The notes: generated from the letters alone by a model not told the origin. 43,219 nt of DNA from Ophiothrix spiculata (GCA_000969725.1 JXSR01S007962.1), one strand, 5' to 3'. Shown: positions 12,001 to 20,332, counted from the first letter of the stretch. Translations and numbers: made by a program.

Positions 12001-15000
12001 AAGTGTATGAACATTTTGGCGCACACTTGAAAATGCATCAAATCTTGATTAATTTACGCTACTCAAGAGCCGATATTCCTGTAAAAGTTGTTTATAAGAT
12101 GTTCATAAAAAAAATCAAAAATTCTATTGCGTTCTACTATATTTTGAAGGACGTTCGCGTCCTGTACAGTGCAAGTTAGGACTGTTAGGCTACAAAATAA
12201 CTACAGTATGGGGTCTATAAAGCATCACAGTTCTGGCTACTTGGGACCGGTGTAATAAGACTGAGTGTCTCCTATAACCAGGAGTCCGGGTCTAATTGAA
12301 CTACACGGAATAAGTCGCAATCAATGATTTATTGATCACACCATGGAGGTATTATAATACCTCCATGATCACACATGTACAAGTACGTTGTACATAACTG
12401 AATAGCAGCTAGGACACTCAGGCTCACGGACGCTGTATTTCATTTCATTTCATTTGCCTAGGAAAAGAGAAGATATCAGGACCTTCCCCTTCATAATTGC
12501 TTCCAATAGGATTTTTTTGTATATGTTGTAATCTGAGACGTCACATCACACCTCAAATGATCTCAGCTTGATGAAACATAGCACAATCCAAATTTTGCAT
12601 TTCAGATGTTTTATCACTAACACCATTCGTAGCAACCTGCACAAAATATCCCATTTGCGGGCGGGCCCATTGGAAGCAAGGCATGATGGGAAAGTATCTT
12701 CTTTACCTGGCGTTGTTCTGTATCTATGATGCAACAAGGAATTTTTTGTGCTTTCATTTCGATCACAATTACCACTAATTGCCATACCCGTCCTGGTAAA
12801 ACTCGAGTACAATTCTAGTGCAACATTCCAAAGGTGCACATTTGGAACCTCATTCTAGTACAAGTTTAGTACAAAAAATCTGTACTAGAATTGTACTAAA
12901 TCTGTACTAGAATTGTGTTCCAAATGTGCAGTTCAGGAATGTTGTACTAGAATTGTACTCGATTTTTAGGTCGATGAGCTATCTGAAGATTATGTAGGAA
13001 CAATTCTATCCGATATTCGGACGCGTCCCGTTTGTTCTTTTCCACAGAGGAGGCACCGTTGACGTTGCAGGAACGGGAGCTGAACCCCCAATGGATTTCT
13101 TTTCTATGGTCTACGCCAAACCCTACTGTAGGATTGCACCATATCTAATTGGTATACTCCTTGGGTACATAATGCACAAGATCGGAAACAGGAAAGTTAA
13201 GATGAACCCTGTAAGTAGTTCGAATTGCGTACGTCAAATATTAAGTTATCATGGTTATACTGGACCAAATGTTGTTTGTTTCATTTTCATTCAAGCAATT
13301 TTAAAATGTCTTTAATTGAAACTTTTTGATATTTTGGAGTTGACTTGGTAGTGCTAAAGGTACCTAGTGTGGGTCTGACACGGTACACAACGGTGGTTAG
13401 CTTTCAATAAATATTAAAGTTCTTAATACACGGGTTTTAAGAAAAAGAAGTTTATCATTAGTGCATTCGCCTTGCGCAAACTGCATATTCCGAGTAAAAT
13501 TATTGATAAAATTAAAAAATTTAGCTAGTTCTACCCCCAAGTGAAAAATGTATCATCAACGTATCTCAATCACGGCGTGGTTGTGTGCCTTGGCAGCCAT
13601 TCAAATCCTGCTTATTAACCAAACTTTTTGCTTGTACTTCATAAGATTGTGGCAGCTGCTTGCTGGGCGATTGCTTCAGGTCTAGCTGTATCAGTAGTAT
13701 ATGGTCTCTACCCAGCGTATAATGGACATTCATTAAGTACAGCGGCAAATGTCATCTATGGTACATTTAGTCGGAGTGTATGGGCGATTTCTATATCATG
13801 GGTGGTTTTCGCCTGTAAATATGGCTATGGAGGTAATGGTTCCAGATACATTTATTTGACTCTATATTAAAAGCATTTATTTCCATCACGGTACATTTGC
13901 AGGTCGTAGTGCATGGGCTATGACCTTATCACAAAAATAAAGTGTTTAAGTGAAAAAGATTCTCTGCAAGGATCTCCTCTTTCCATTGGTAACAAAATGA
14001 GGAAAATATGCTAAGGAATAATGACGTCGTATAGTACTTAGAGGTCTGAAAATCACGATTTTTGGCAAAGTCAAAATTGAAAAATGTGTAATAAAAGTTC
14101 TAAATATCAAAATTCTACCCGTGTTTGTTTGTTTTGCTTATAAAAAGAGGAAAAGTGCGAACCTATTCTGTAAGATTTTAGTCCAGATACCATGCAGATA
14201 CATTTAAAACTAACAACTTGATTTTTTTGAGGTGGCAACCATGCGATGCGCCTTCTCTCGGACTTGGCAGCTCACCCAAAGGCCTCCATGTTGTTAAAGG
14301 ATCGGTTTTTCCTCTCTTTTTTTTTAAATAATTGATTGAAATTGTTTAGTTTTGCTTTGAGTTAGCTAGGTAAATATGAGTTCAACTACAATCATGACAA
14401 AGTAGTAAATATTTCCCTGTCACTAATAGTAATTCAGAACCACTAAAACCATGTTACTTGTTTGCAGGTTGGGTAGATGATTTCCTATCTTGGAACGGTT
14501 GGGTTGTCTTCAGCCGTCTGACGTATACCGCATACCTTGTTCATCCAATTGTCATTATGACATTTTACCACAATTTTGGGACTCCTATTCACTGTTCATT
14601 GATCTTGTTTGTAAGTATTTCATCAAATATTAGAGGGAGGCAGACACTTAGAATCAACATATTTCACAACACCAGCACTCAATAATTATAACCTTATGTG
14701 ACTGAGCACTTCGAGCTCATAATACAGAGGTTCAAGGTTCGAGCCTTGGACCATGCCTCCTTGGTCGAGAAACTTTAATAATAATATCTCCTTGGTTTTG
14801 AAGTCATGTTTAGCCGTTGGACCCCTGTGCGAATTTTCCCTTGTGGCGTTGCGTATATATAAAGTCTATACATGGTGATCTATGCTGCCTTTTTATGTAA
14901 ATAATAGTTTCACATATTTTTGGGCAAAAAAAGGTCAAAATTGGTCACATTTTGGGAAAAATATCTAAATTTTTCAAAATTACATACAACCACTCACAGC

Positions 15001-15509
15001 TAAGGATGGTGTGCAGACCATGTACTTATGGTGAGTTCCGAGTCCAGCGATGTTATCACTGCAACATCACAGCAACGCGGTCTTGAAATTTTAAAGCACA
15101 CTTCTCATAAAGACTGCAATATCGAGCGATATTGCAGTGATGAAATTGCTGGACACTGGATGAACCATTACACTATGCATTGACGCACACCAATTCCTCC
15201 CTACGTTTTCGTTAAAAAAAAACATGGTGGCCATAGCTACGCAGCCTTTGCAAAAAAATGCACAACAGCTGTACCAAATATCAAGGATGTTGATTCATAT
15301 ACACTTTTCACTGTTTGTTTTTATAACATTTTCTTGTTTTTCAGGCATTTTATTTTGTTGGATTCCTTGGTATATCATATGGTATGGCAGCAATATTTTC
15401 ATTAGCAATAGAATTTCCATTTGCCAATCTGGAGAAACTCATAATGCCCAGCGATGTGCAACAGAAAAGGACAACTGAGACATTAAATAAACAGGCATCT
15501 TTGCAATGA
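2835..15509 (+). CDS. nrf-6: Nose resistant to fluoxetine protein 6-like acyltransferase, complete 15-exon CDS
   Basis: The joined exons are 2835-3042, 3559-3713, 4150-4234, 5366-5474, 6587-6810, 8150-8320, 9293-9386, 10147-10239, 10531-10699, 11249-11328, 11882-11989, 13048-13210, 13646-13832, 14468-14610 and 15345-15509. Every junction is GT..AG and keeps phase, giving 717 residues. In order these show a signal peptide (about 1-25), a cysteine-containing NRF domain (about 45-175) with N-glycosylation sites NVT, NGS, NET and NIS, a membrane helix (about 180-202), an acidic linker, and a multi-helix acyltransferase-3 domain (about 262-690). Family landmarks are CLNGIRVISIMWVILGH ending at His307, SVDTFFFLSG around Asp343, HRFLRLTP around 376-383, CIGWSWYLANDMQF from 437 and KPYCRIAPYLIGILLGY in exon 12. 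C. elegans NRF-6 and its relatives are multipass membrane proteins implicated in lipid or xenobiotic transport and fluoxetine sensitivity. The acyl donor and substrate of this copy are unknown. The ATG opens a good signal peptide, although an untranslated upstream exon is possible. The gene converges on the dynein gene. Confidence 0.93.
3559..3713 (+). CDS. nrf-6: nrf-6-like exon 2: NRF domain
   Basis: The exon follows the acceptor TATTCCAG and ends at AAG|GTATGT. It carries IDSIGKPAAGLLEGN, LAWFGHYDQCMNV and FRYCTVQM, the conserved block of NRF domains (small-residue run, W-x-G, Y-x-x-C). The two cysteines probably form disulfides on the extracytoplasmic side. Confidence 0.93.
3722..3857. 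repeat. 68-bp direct tandem duplication just after a splice donor
   Basis: TCCAATTGAGCTAC, CATTTACTTGAGAAACTG and TTTTCCATAGCA occur twice in the same order, in units beginning near 3722 and 3790. The second copy differs by a few bases and small indels. The array begins eight bases after the exon 2 donor and does not duplicate the donor itself. Confidence 0.85.
3990..4062. repeat. Fragment of a palindromic repeat
   Basis: The stretch shares GGTAAAACT, GTGCAATTCTAGT and ACATTCC, in that order, with the left arm of the palindromic element at 12796-12968. It looks like a decayed partial copy. It lies in nrf intron 2, about 90 bases before the exon 3 acceptor. Confidence 0.55.
4150..4234 (+). 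CDS. nrf-6: nrf-6-like exon 3: NRF domain
   Basis: The acceptor is CTGATTGTAG and the donor is G|GTAATG. The exon encodes LVLPVSWGVCMPNECNETD and IPNAIDTIA, matching the WGVCVP-x-x-C block of the family. A nearby AG at 4160 was rejected because it would break the phase with exon 2. Confidence 0.9.
4262..4519. mobile_element. MITE with terminal inverted repeats of about 23 bp
   Basis: The left end CTCTGTCACACATCACCG matches the reverse complement of the right end CGGTGATGTGTGACAGAG. GGTAAAG occurs at both borders (4260-4266 and 4520-4526), possibly a target duplication. The interior holds degenerate repeats of the motif AACGTATTGAACG and no coding capacity. It lies in nrf intron 3. Confidence 0.8.
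4894..4992. repeat. Nested inverted repeat (strong stem-loop)
   Basis: Two perfect 18-bp arms, GGCTCCAATACCTTGGTG at 4909-4926 and its reverse complement at 4949-4966, flank a 22-base loop. An outer pair, TTACCAAAGT at 4894-4903 and ACTTTGGTAA at 4983-4992, lies outside them. It is probably a small MITE relic in nrf intron 3. Confidence 0.85.
5366..5474 (+). CDS. nrf-6: nrf-6-like exon 4: end of NRF domain
   Basis: The exon runs from acceptor AATTCCAG to donor GT|GTAAGT. It encodes LVNISQYFHTNDVTG, AVAICSQRPPVPYGTG and FILTV. The A-I-C plus P-Y-x-x-G pattern is where NRF domains end, just before the first acyltransferase-side membrane helix. Confidence 0.9.
6060..6535. repeat. Degenerate TTATCTGAGAAAAACT repeat interrupted by a MITE
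   Basis: Variants of TTTATCTGAGAAAAA and CTCAGTTTTTC alternate on both sides of the element at 6231-6459. They form a low-complexity, partly palindromic array in nrf intron 4. The flanking pieces are continuous in pattern, so the MITE inserted into an existing array. Confidence 0.6.
6231..6459. mobile_element. MITE with 50-bp inverted ends, target duplication CTTA
   Basis: The left arm contains GTGTTCACAC, AATTTGGTCATGACTATATT and CTCGCTCGTGAGC, and the right arm is its reverse complement with small gaps. CTTA flanks both sides (6227-6230 and 6460-6463). CCCAGTGTGAACGCA recurs inside (near 6290 and 6370), so the interior has repeats of its own. No transposase is present. Confidence 0.85.
6587..6810 (+). 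CDS. nrf-6: nrf-6-like exon 5: first membrane helix and acidic linker
   Basis: The exon encodes LFCSFIIILTLIGPIID, which completes a transmembrane helix at about residues 180-202. A hydrophilic linker rich in Asp and Glu follows (SPQDDENPDDEP), ending KESK before donor C|GTAAGT. Such linkers between the NRF and acyltransferase domains vary in length within the family. Confidence 0.9.
6811..8149 (+). other. nrf-6-like intron 5
   Basis: This is AT-rich intronic sequence without coding signal. The only structure I see is an inverted repeat with arms at 7782-7794 (ATTTAAACTGGCA) and 7827-7838. Confidence 0.7.
8150..8320 (+). CDS. nrf-6: nrf-6-like exon 6: start of the acyltransferase-3 domain
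   Basis: Acceptor AAATTATTGTAG at 8149 is the only nearby one that keeps phase with exon 5. The exon encodes residues 262-317: ILLRILQCFSFSRNLTKL, then CLNGIRVISIMWVILGH and TFVFVF. The N-G-I-R and G-H residues (His307) belong to the conserved first motif of acyltransferase-3 proteins. The donor is G|GTAAGT. Confidence 0.95.
8321..9292 (+). other. nrf-6-like intron 6
   Basis: A short tandem duplication containing CTGATCAATGACTATT sits at about 8436-8472. The rest is AT-rich, with TTTTTGGTCAAAA-like low-complexity repeats around 8890-9130. An ideal branch-point sequence TGCTAAC lies at 9279-9285, just before the exon 7 acceptor. Confidence 0.65.
9293..9386 (+). CDS. nrf-6: nrf-6-like exon 7: SVDTFFFLSG motif
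   Basis: The acceptor is CGATTCAG; a nearer-looking CAG at 9271-9273 was rejected because it gives an in-frame stop. The exon encodes NPLVGLDFTKRFGFQAVG and NAFFSVDTFFFLS. The V-D-T-F-F motif with Asp343 is strongly conserved in NRF-6 relatives. The donor is AG|GTGAGT. Confidence 0.95.
9387..10146 (+). other. nrf-6-like intron 7: CAAA-rich tract and SINE
   Basis: An AACAAACAAACAAAC/CAATCAATCAAT simple-sequence tract occupies about 9495-9580. A short GAAA run at 9687-9698 is followed by a SINE-like unit read on the minus strand, listed separately. Confidence 0.6.
9780..10104 (-). mobile_element. tRNA-derived SINE
   Basis: Read on the minus strand from about 10104, the sequence has a tRNA-like head with an A-box-like GGTTAGCGCAGCG and a B-box-like GGTTTGATTCC at the expected spacing. 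GGGGAAG and CTGGTCCC sit at the edges of the head. An unrelated body continues leftward through CCGGGTTCTGTGG. The arms do not fold cleanly enough for a functional tRNA. The left border is uncertain. Confidence 0.6.
10147..10239 (+). CDS. nrf-6: nrf-6-like exon 8: acyltransferase helix and R-x-x-R motif
   Basis: The exon encodes GFLLGFLTLTRMAK, then KIPWLWFYLHRFL. The split codon and exon 9 continue it as HRFLRLTP. The Arg377/Arg380-Leu-x-Pro pattern corresponds to the conserved arginine motif of acyltransferase-3 proteins. The donor is AG|GTAATG. Confidence 0.93.
10240..10530 (+). other. nrf-6-like intron 8 with an AAT microsatellite
   Basis: A T-rich tract (10326-10410) precedes GGTACCGGGGTACCG and then a run of about eight AAT triplets at 10455-10478. 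No coding signal is visible. Confidence 0.7.
10531..10699 (+). CDS. nrf-6: nrf-6-like exon 9: acyltransferase-3 domain
   Basis: The exon encodes LTPVYMFTILIHMYLQPH, then FGDGPLWQL, YDELCPKYWWTNLLYINN and FYPKNFTDE. The C-x-x-x-W-W-x-N-L-L-Y-I-N-N block is diagnostic of this family. The donor is GAG|GTATGG. Confidence 0.95.
11249..11328 (+). CDS. nrf-6: nrf-6-like exon 10: CIGWSWYLANDMQF motif
   Basis: The exon encodes CIGWSWYLANDMQFFIVSP and IFLITLY. The C-x-G-W-x-W-Y-L-A-N-D-M-Q-F stretch is the most recognisable NRF-6 family signature. The exon runs from acceptor TTTTACAG to donor TT|GTAAGT. Confidence 0.96.
11329..11881 (+). other. nrf-6-like intron 10
   Basis: This is unremarkable intronic sequence with no exon-like reading frame. 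The acceptor is AATTTAG at 11875-11881. Confidence 0.7.
11882..11989 (+). CDS. nrf-6: nrf-6-like exon 11: membrane helix
   Basis: The exon encodes VPVVGLVLLIASLSASF and IVTGILIGYYNLDVLLLF, a hydrophobic pair of segments in the acyltransferase domain. The donor is GG|GTAAGT, leaving a glycine codon completed by exon 12. Confidence 0.93.
12334..12374. repeat. Perfect 26-bp palindrome flanked by GATCACAC
   Basis: CATGGAGGTATTA followed by its exact reverse complement forms a 26-bp palindrome at 12342-12367. The octamer GATCACAC occurs directly on each side (12334-12341 and 12367-12374), like a target-site duplication sharing one base with the palindrome. Confidence 0.8.
12471..12715. mobile_element. 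MITE copy (family shared with 21659-21848)
   Basis: The left end ATCAGGACCTTCCC and the right part CCCATTGGAAGCAAGGCAT then GATGGGAAAGTA form inverted ends like those of the better-preserved copy at 21659-21848. TTGCATTTCAGATGTTTTAT is shared internally. This copy is longer and more diverged. Confidence 0.75.
12796..12968. mobile_element. Palindromic repeat with arms of about 80 bp
   Basis: The left arm (CTCGAGTACAATTCTAGTGC, ACATTCC, GTGCACATTTGGAAC) is mirrored by the right arm (GTTCCAAATGTGCA, GGAATGTTGTACTAGAATTG, TACTCGA). The centre lies near 12882. It has no coding capacity and is probably a foldback element. A partial relative lies at 3990-4062. Confidence 0.8.
13048..13210 (+). CDS. 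nrf-6: nrf-6-like exon 12: KPYCRIAPYLIGILLGY motif
   Basis: The exon encodes GGTVDVAGTGAEPPMDF, then YAKPYCRIAPYLIGILLGY, ending KVKMNP before donor CCT|GTAAGT. The K-P-x-C-R-I-x-P-Y-x-x-G-x-x-x-G-Y pattern is typical of the family. Confidence 0.96.
13211..13645 (+). other. nrf-6-like intron 12
   Basis: This is intronic sequence. I see no repeats or exons in it. Confidence 0.7.
13646..13832 (+). CDS. nrf-6: nrf-6-like exon 13: membrane helices
   Basis: The exon encodes IVAAACWAIASGLAVSVVY, then AANVIYGTFSRSVWAISIS and WVVFACKYGYG. The Y-G-T-F-x-R-x-x-W-A block is conserved in NRF-6 relatives. The acceptor is CTTCATAAG and the donor is G|GTAATG. Confidence 0.94.
13833..14467 (+). other. nrf-6-like intron 13
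   Basis: This is AT-rich intronic sequence with no feature that I can support. Confidence 0.7.
14468..14610 (+). CDS. nrf-6: nrf-6-like exon 14: LTYTAYLVHP motif
   Basis: The exon encodes WVDDFLSWNGWVVFSRL then TYTAYLVHPIVIMTFY. The F-L-S-W-x-x-W-x-x-x-S-R-L-T-Y-x-x-Y-L-x-H-P block is the classical C-terminal signature of this acyltransferase family, and the histidine is invariant. The donor is TTT|GTAAGT. Confidence 0.96.
14697..14848 (+). mobile_element. tRNA-derived SINE, family copy 1
   Basis: A weak tRNA-like head carries the B-box GGTTCGAGCC and TTGGACCATGCC. A tail follows with GAGAAACTTTAATAA, TTTAGCCGTTGGACC and CCTGTGCGAATTTTCCC. The same tail order appears on the minus strand at 36584-36747, so both belong to one family. 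It lies in nrf intron 14. Confidence 0.65.
15028..15169. mobile_element. Small MITE with a near-perfect central hairpin inside
   Basis: ATGGTGAG through CACTGCAACAT at the left resembles, as reverse complement, GTGATGAAATTGCTGGACAC through AACCAT at the right. Inside, ACTGCAATATCG (15113-15124) and its exact reverse complement (15127-15138) form a hairpin with a two-base loop. The outer repeats are diverged. Confidence 0.65.
15345..15509 (+). CDS. nrf-6: nrf-6-like exon 15: last helix, cytoplasmic tail and stop
   Basis: The exon starts after TTTTTCAG, encodes AFYFVGFLGISYGMAAIF then SLAIEFPFANLEKLIMP, and ends at TGA 15507-15509. The S-x-x-x-E-x-P-F-x-x-L-E-K pattern is the normal end of NRF-6 proteins. 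A charged tail of about 20 residues follows. Confidence 0.95.
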   Translation, partial: AFYFVGFLGISYGMAAIFSLAIEFPFANLEKLIMPSDVQQKRTTETLNKQASLQ

Positions 15510-17840
15510 TTCGGGTTTAGATTATAACGTTTGCTCTCCACATCAGTTAAGCATTGGACAGACATTTAAAGTGAAATTATCTGAAATGATTTATATTTCA
15601 GCGAAGTACTGATTCTTGTAGCTTCATGGTCCTTTAATTATGCAAGGAAGTTTCATATTCGACTTTGTCAATCATGGTTTGGTTCAGAAATCAGAAAACT
15701 TGAGTGGACAGCATTTGTGAGATTATGGCCCCAAAGTATGGTACGATTACCACATGATACTCCTCGATGACAATCGTACGTACCTGCCTTGGAAAAAAAT
15801 ATGATCCTGGGGCATGCATGGTGGTAGTAAAATTTAAAATTATTTAATTGTCAAACATGTTCATTAGCACAATCTAACAAAAGTGTCCTATCTATCTGAA
15901 ACATAGTCACACAAAAAAATTATGCTGGACCAACATACACCTAACTTCAAAAAATTTCTACAAATATTTTTGCCTAAACCATGCATGCACGTATATGGTC
16001 GAAATTTGCCAACATTGTGTGTACCAAAACATTGGTCTAATGTTGTGTGACAACCCCAGATTTCAATAATGATAAATTCAGTAAATGACATCAATATATG
16101 TGGTTTTCACTACCAAATATTTTACCATATTTACAAAAATGGATTTCAACAAAGTTCTTCATTTTTTGGAATAAGAGTTTATTTGCAATTCATCATTTTA
16201 AACAAAACAAAAATAAATAATATATGGATATGGGCTTTTCATTGAAGCCAATAAAACTCAGAATCAATACACCTTGGGAAAGTCAATGTTTTGTATAATT
16301 CAGAAGGTTGACATTTTGAAGGATTCTATACTCAATTCGTCTGATACAGGGTGTCCCAAAATCCCCTTGCAATCTTTGTGTGCACTTTACTTTTCTTAGA
16401 TTTAACTGAAGTATATATGTGAAGGTTGCATTTTACAGTCCATGAATTAAACTATGAGATCCTGTTTGCTTCATTTCGGTTGTATACAACAAAAGTTATG
16501 TTTTATGAAATATTTGGGTGAATTTTTGTCTGGTCCAAATATAATTATTGGTCATAAAGCAGAGGTTTTTCTCAATGTTATATATCAACATTGATTTATC
16601 GTATGTCTTCTTTTTTCATCAAATTTGTTCATTTTTTCAGCATAGATAAAAGATAGCATGTACATAATAAAATGGATTACGGTTGAGCAAGCAGATCAAG
16701 GACAATACTTGAACTTACAAAATCATGAAATTGGACCACAATTTTTTCATCCAAATATTTTCAAATATAACCTCTGTTCTCGAAAACTACTTTTACATAT
16801 TTTAAGACTACCTGGTAGATCAAAGAACTTAACACACAAAGATTGTAATGTTTTCTAAATTCTGTGTAATTTTTATTCAATGAGGGGCAGGGACTAAATT
16901 AAATCCAAAAATTATTCTTCCACTTAACTGTAGTACAGTCATGAAATCATTGGCTTTATGGATGTGTTATTGACGTTTTGCCTAAAATATACTCCTGCAA
17001 GTTTCTAGTAAAATTTAATTATGAGGCGTGGAAGCTGAATGATCTAATGTAAATCCAGTGGTCACATGAATAACGGTCATTCATTTTCCTTGTAAACATT
17101 TTACCTCTGGGTTAAGTAGTTCATCATTAAACTTGACACAAAGTATACTCACAATTATATTTGGGTGGACAGTAGTCTGAAAACGGGTTCTATTGAGAAG
17201 TTATCAAAATAGCTCCATCCCTGTCCAAAACTTTAAGGGGGCGACACATACAATTTATACGGATGAATTGAGTATAGTAAAACCTTTTGACATGGGTGCA
17301 ATCTTTCACCTTAATGTGAAATTAATATTCTGCTGATGTGAATCTAGTGGAACTGCACCACAACAAAACCATAACCCTTGTAATGTTGGGAGAATCAGTA
17401 TAGACATGTTTAACAGATTGAAACCACATGCATGACTAACTTAGGGAGTTACAAACTCAACCGGCTGGATACGCCAGTTTTGGACAGTAGCTATTGCTCG
17501 AAACAATGGCAACCACTAGTAATTGGTAGTCAGCTGTCAGATGAATTCAGAAGTAACACCTTACCCCTACATTAATCACTATGTTGTGTATTTGTTTGTA
17601 ATATGACGCAACATTATGTCATCCTTAATTCTGTCTTATACAAAATTTTGACAACAAACAAATATTTAAGAACATCAGGATACCCATTACTGTCAAAAAT
17701 TGAATTGGATATTGTGCCAATTTTGTTCATAAAAAAACGTAATTTAAAAATAGTGGTAGTATGTTCCCATATCCACAGCTGATGATGAAAAAACTTTGTA
17801 TTTGACAAAAAATGAAGGTTGTGATAAATAAAGGATAACC
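15510..17840 (+). other. Probable nrf-6-like 3' UTR and flank
   Basis: No coding exon is visible. AATAAA polyadenylation candidates occur at 16212-16217, about 16250 and 17826-17831, and nothing in the sequence chooses among them. A mariner-type MITE relative (16347-16866) lies inside. Around 17455-17530 is a diverged copy of the CCGG-containing repeat seen at 21480 and 34196. Confidence 0.45.
16347..16866. mobile_element. Diverged mariner-type MITE, relative of 1951-2584
   Basis: The left end CAGGGTGTCCCAAAATCCCC follows TA, and the right side carries CACACAAAGATTGTAATG and CTGTGTA. Internally it shares AACAAAAGTTATGTTTTAT, TTTTTGTCTGGTCCAA and ATTATTGGTCATAAAG with the arms of the element at 1951-2584. 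The right end is decayed, so its exact border is uncertain. No transposase frame is present. Confidence 0.75.
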
Positions 17841-20332
17841 CAATTTAAAAAAAAATGCAGTTTCAAAAATGATATCAAATTCATGCCAAAAATAAATTGT
17901 ACTTAATTAAAGTAAATAACGAAAATGAAATACAAAAGTGATAATATAATAAATAATGAAAATTTGATAAAATAAAACAAAAATGTTTTCATTTTCTGCT
18001 AGCCCCAAGTTGATTCAAATCAAATTATAGAATTTACTGGAAATGTATTATTGGGATAAAAAATAATAAATTACAAAACTGTACTATGTTCACATGCAAC
18101 ATGCTTTATGATGAATTGTTAGAGAGTTTGTTCCTAAAAAACAAAACCCAAAGCTAAATATATTTTAGCCATTTTGTTGCATATCATTTGCATTAACTAA
18201 ACAACTAAATTTATTATACTTTTAGGCTAATGGACTTGTTTTTGGAATATACGTCATTTACATGTTTGTCTTTGAGACAAGGTTCAACAGTTTTGGATAT
18301 ATTTTCTATAAGTAATACCAGTAATACAGATAAATTGTATAGCCTAAGTCTATAAAACATTTTAAAACGTTTTGGAGAATAAGGTGGTTCATTTAAAGGA
18401 ATATATTATTATTCATTAAAGGTAAAGAGATGAGATGATAATTAAGACAGTTGGTATAAAGCAGAATATTTTCCTATAAACACTGCCTTCTTTATCTTGG
18501 AACTGTCATGCCCAATAAAAAACAAGAAAAACAATCCATACTTGTCTTCAACAAACATGCATTTGCAATTGGTTGGATGCAACTGGTTGGTTGTAATTGG
18601 TTTCACCAACTTCAACAAAAAAAATTGAAATCCATTGCAACAAAGCTTTAGTAATCTGGATTTGCATTTAAAATTTAACTTTACAAATTATATGAAATAT
18701 TAAACAAATTTAATAGGCATGAAATAATTTCAAGACCAAGCAATGCCCTGCACGCTATTTAAAACCCTTCAATAGCACAAGTCAAATTATTTGTACTAAA
18801 TATCCAACACTTCAAGTTCAGTATCGTCCCACCTATTTTCTCCAAAACTTCGATGTCACTTTTCAAATACTGTTAAACCTTGTTCATCATTTACAGCTAG
18901 ATTGCACAGGAGAGCACCTCCAAAAAGTAATGATATAGCAAATATACATAGTGCCCTAGAGTAAAATTGTAACAATACAACATTACAACATCTATGAATT
19001 ACCCAAAGCCTTTGACCCAGTGGATTACAACTCGGCTTTAGGCAATCATCAACTAGATATTACTATTTCAATCGCACTTATTAAAATATACCTCTTTGAG
19101 GTCTATAAAAAAGGACCCATTTAAATGAATCATTCATATTTACGCATTCTAGCAAAATACTATTTCCCCTATATAGGGCCTTTTATGAGGGAGTAGAAAC
19201 TTATCATTAAACAAGCTTCTAACAAATTACTACAGGAATCTGCACACATGAATGCATAGGGTTCATTAATCAGTGATCAAGTTAACCTTTTCAAGTCACT
19301 TTCTCTTTTAACACAGAGTAAAGCTCAGATTCACAATGGCTGAGTAAATAGACCACCAGATATTTCAATTTTCCACCTAACAGAACATTTTGAAAACTTG
19401 AGTCACTAGTGTAATAATTTTGTCTCCAAGAATCGCATCACTTGGAACAGAAATTAATGTATTAAAAACACCAATGAATTAATAGCTTTTTTAAGTTATG
19501 TTTTCTTATCAAACCTTAACTGGTCAAGTAATACTTCAAACACAATTCAAGTTTCTCAGCTGACACTTTCAATACCTCAATGGCTTAATTCTATCCTAAT
19601 AATTTATCTTCTACTAAATATAGTATATCTCAATATTAGCTTTACAAGCCATGGCTTGGGGTGAAGAGAATTCAGGGTTTGCTGACTATTTTTCTTTTTT
19701 TTTTCCTTTTCCCCAAGTCTCTTTATCATGACGTGGATGAAAATTAACAACTCAGCCCTTGAGAATGACTTTATACTACTCTATAACAACCACTTACAGT
19801 TATTACAATCCAATGGCAGATTTGATAACTACATGTTTCTAATACATAGTATCACTGATAGAGAACATTTAACAGTGGGCTATCGTTCCAAAGGCAGTAA
19901 TTTACAATAAATGTTAATAACACATAAATGATATGCAACAATCACAGGGCCAACAGCTCTGGGCATCAAAAGCCTGCATTGACATTCTTCCATAAAATGA
20001 CCTTGAAAACTAATAATCTTTCTCAAAAAATATATGCATCTGTGCAAAAAGCCATACATTTCCCAAGTAAGAAGCAGACTGCGGAATGAGATTAACAACT
20101 ATTGATGCACAGATTTTGACGAGTTTCCTACTCGTTTTCACTAATTTCTCATAATTACCTCCGCATTTCACTTTGCATTCATCAATGCAAGAATCAAAAG
20201 GGGGCAAAATTTCTTTAAAATTCAAAATGGCATTTGTCAGATATGAACAGCTGCAGATTAAGGTTGCGGAGTTTCTGAGCTAAGGTTTGCTCATGGAAAG
20301 CATGCCACCAATTTATTTATTAGATTTATACT

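Larger units (their letters stand above)
11990..13047 (+). other. nrf-6-like intron 11 with three repeat units
   Basis: It holds a perfect 26-bp palindrome, a MITE copy at 12471-12715 and a palindromic element at 12796-12968, each listed separately. I see no exon. Confidence 0.7.
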
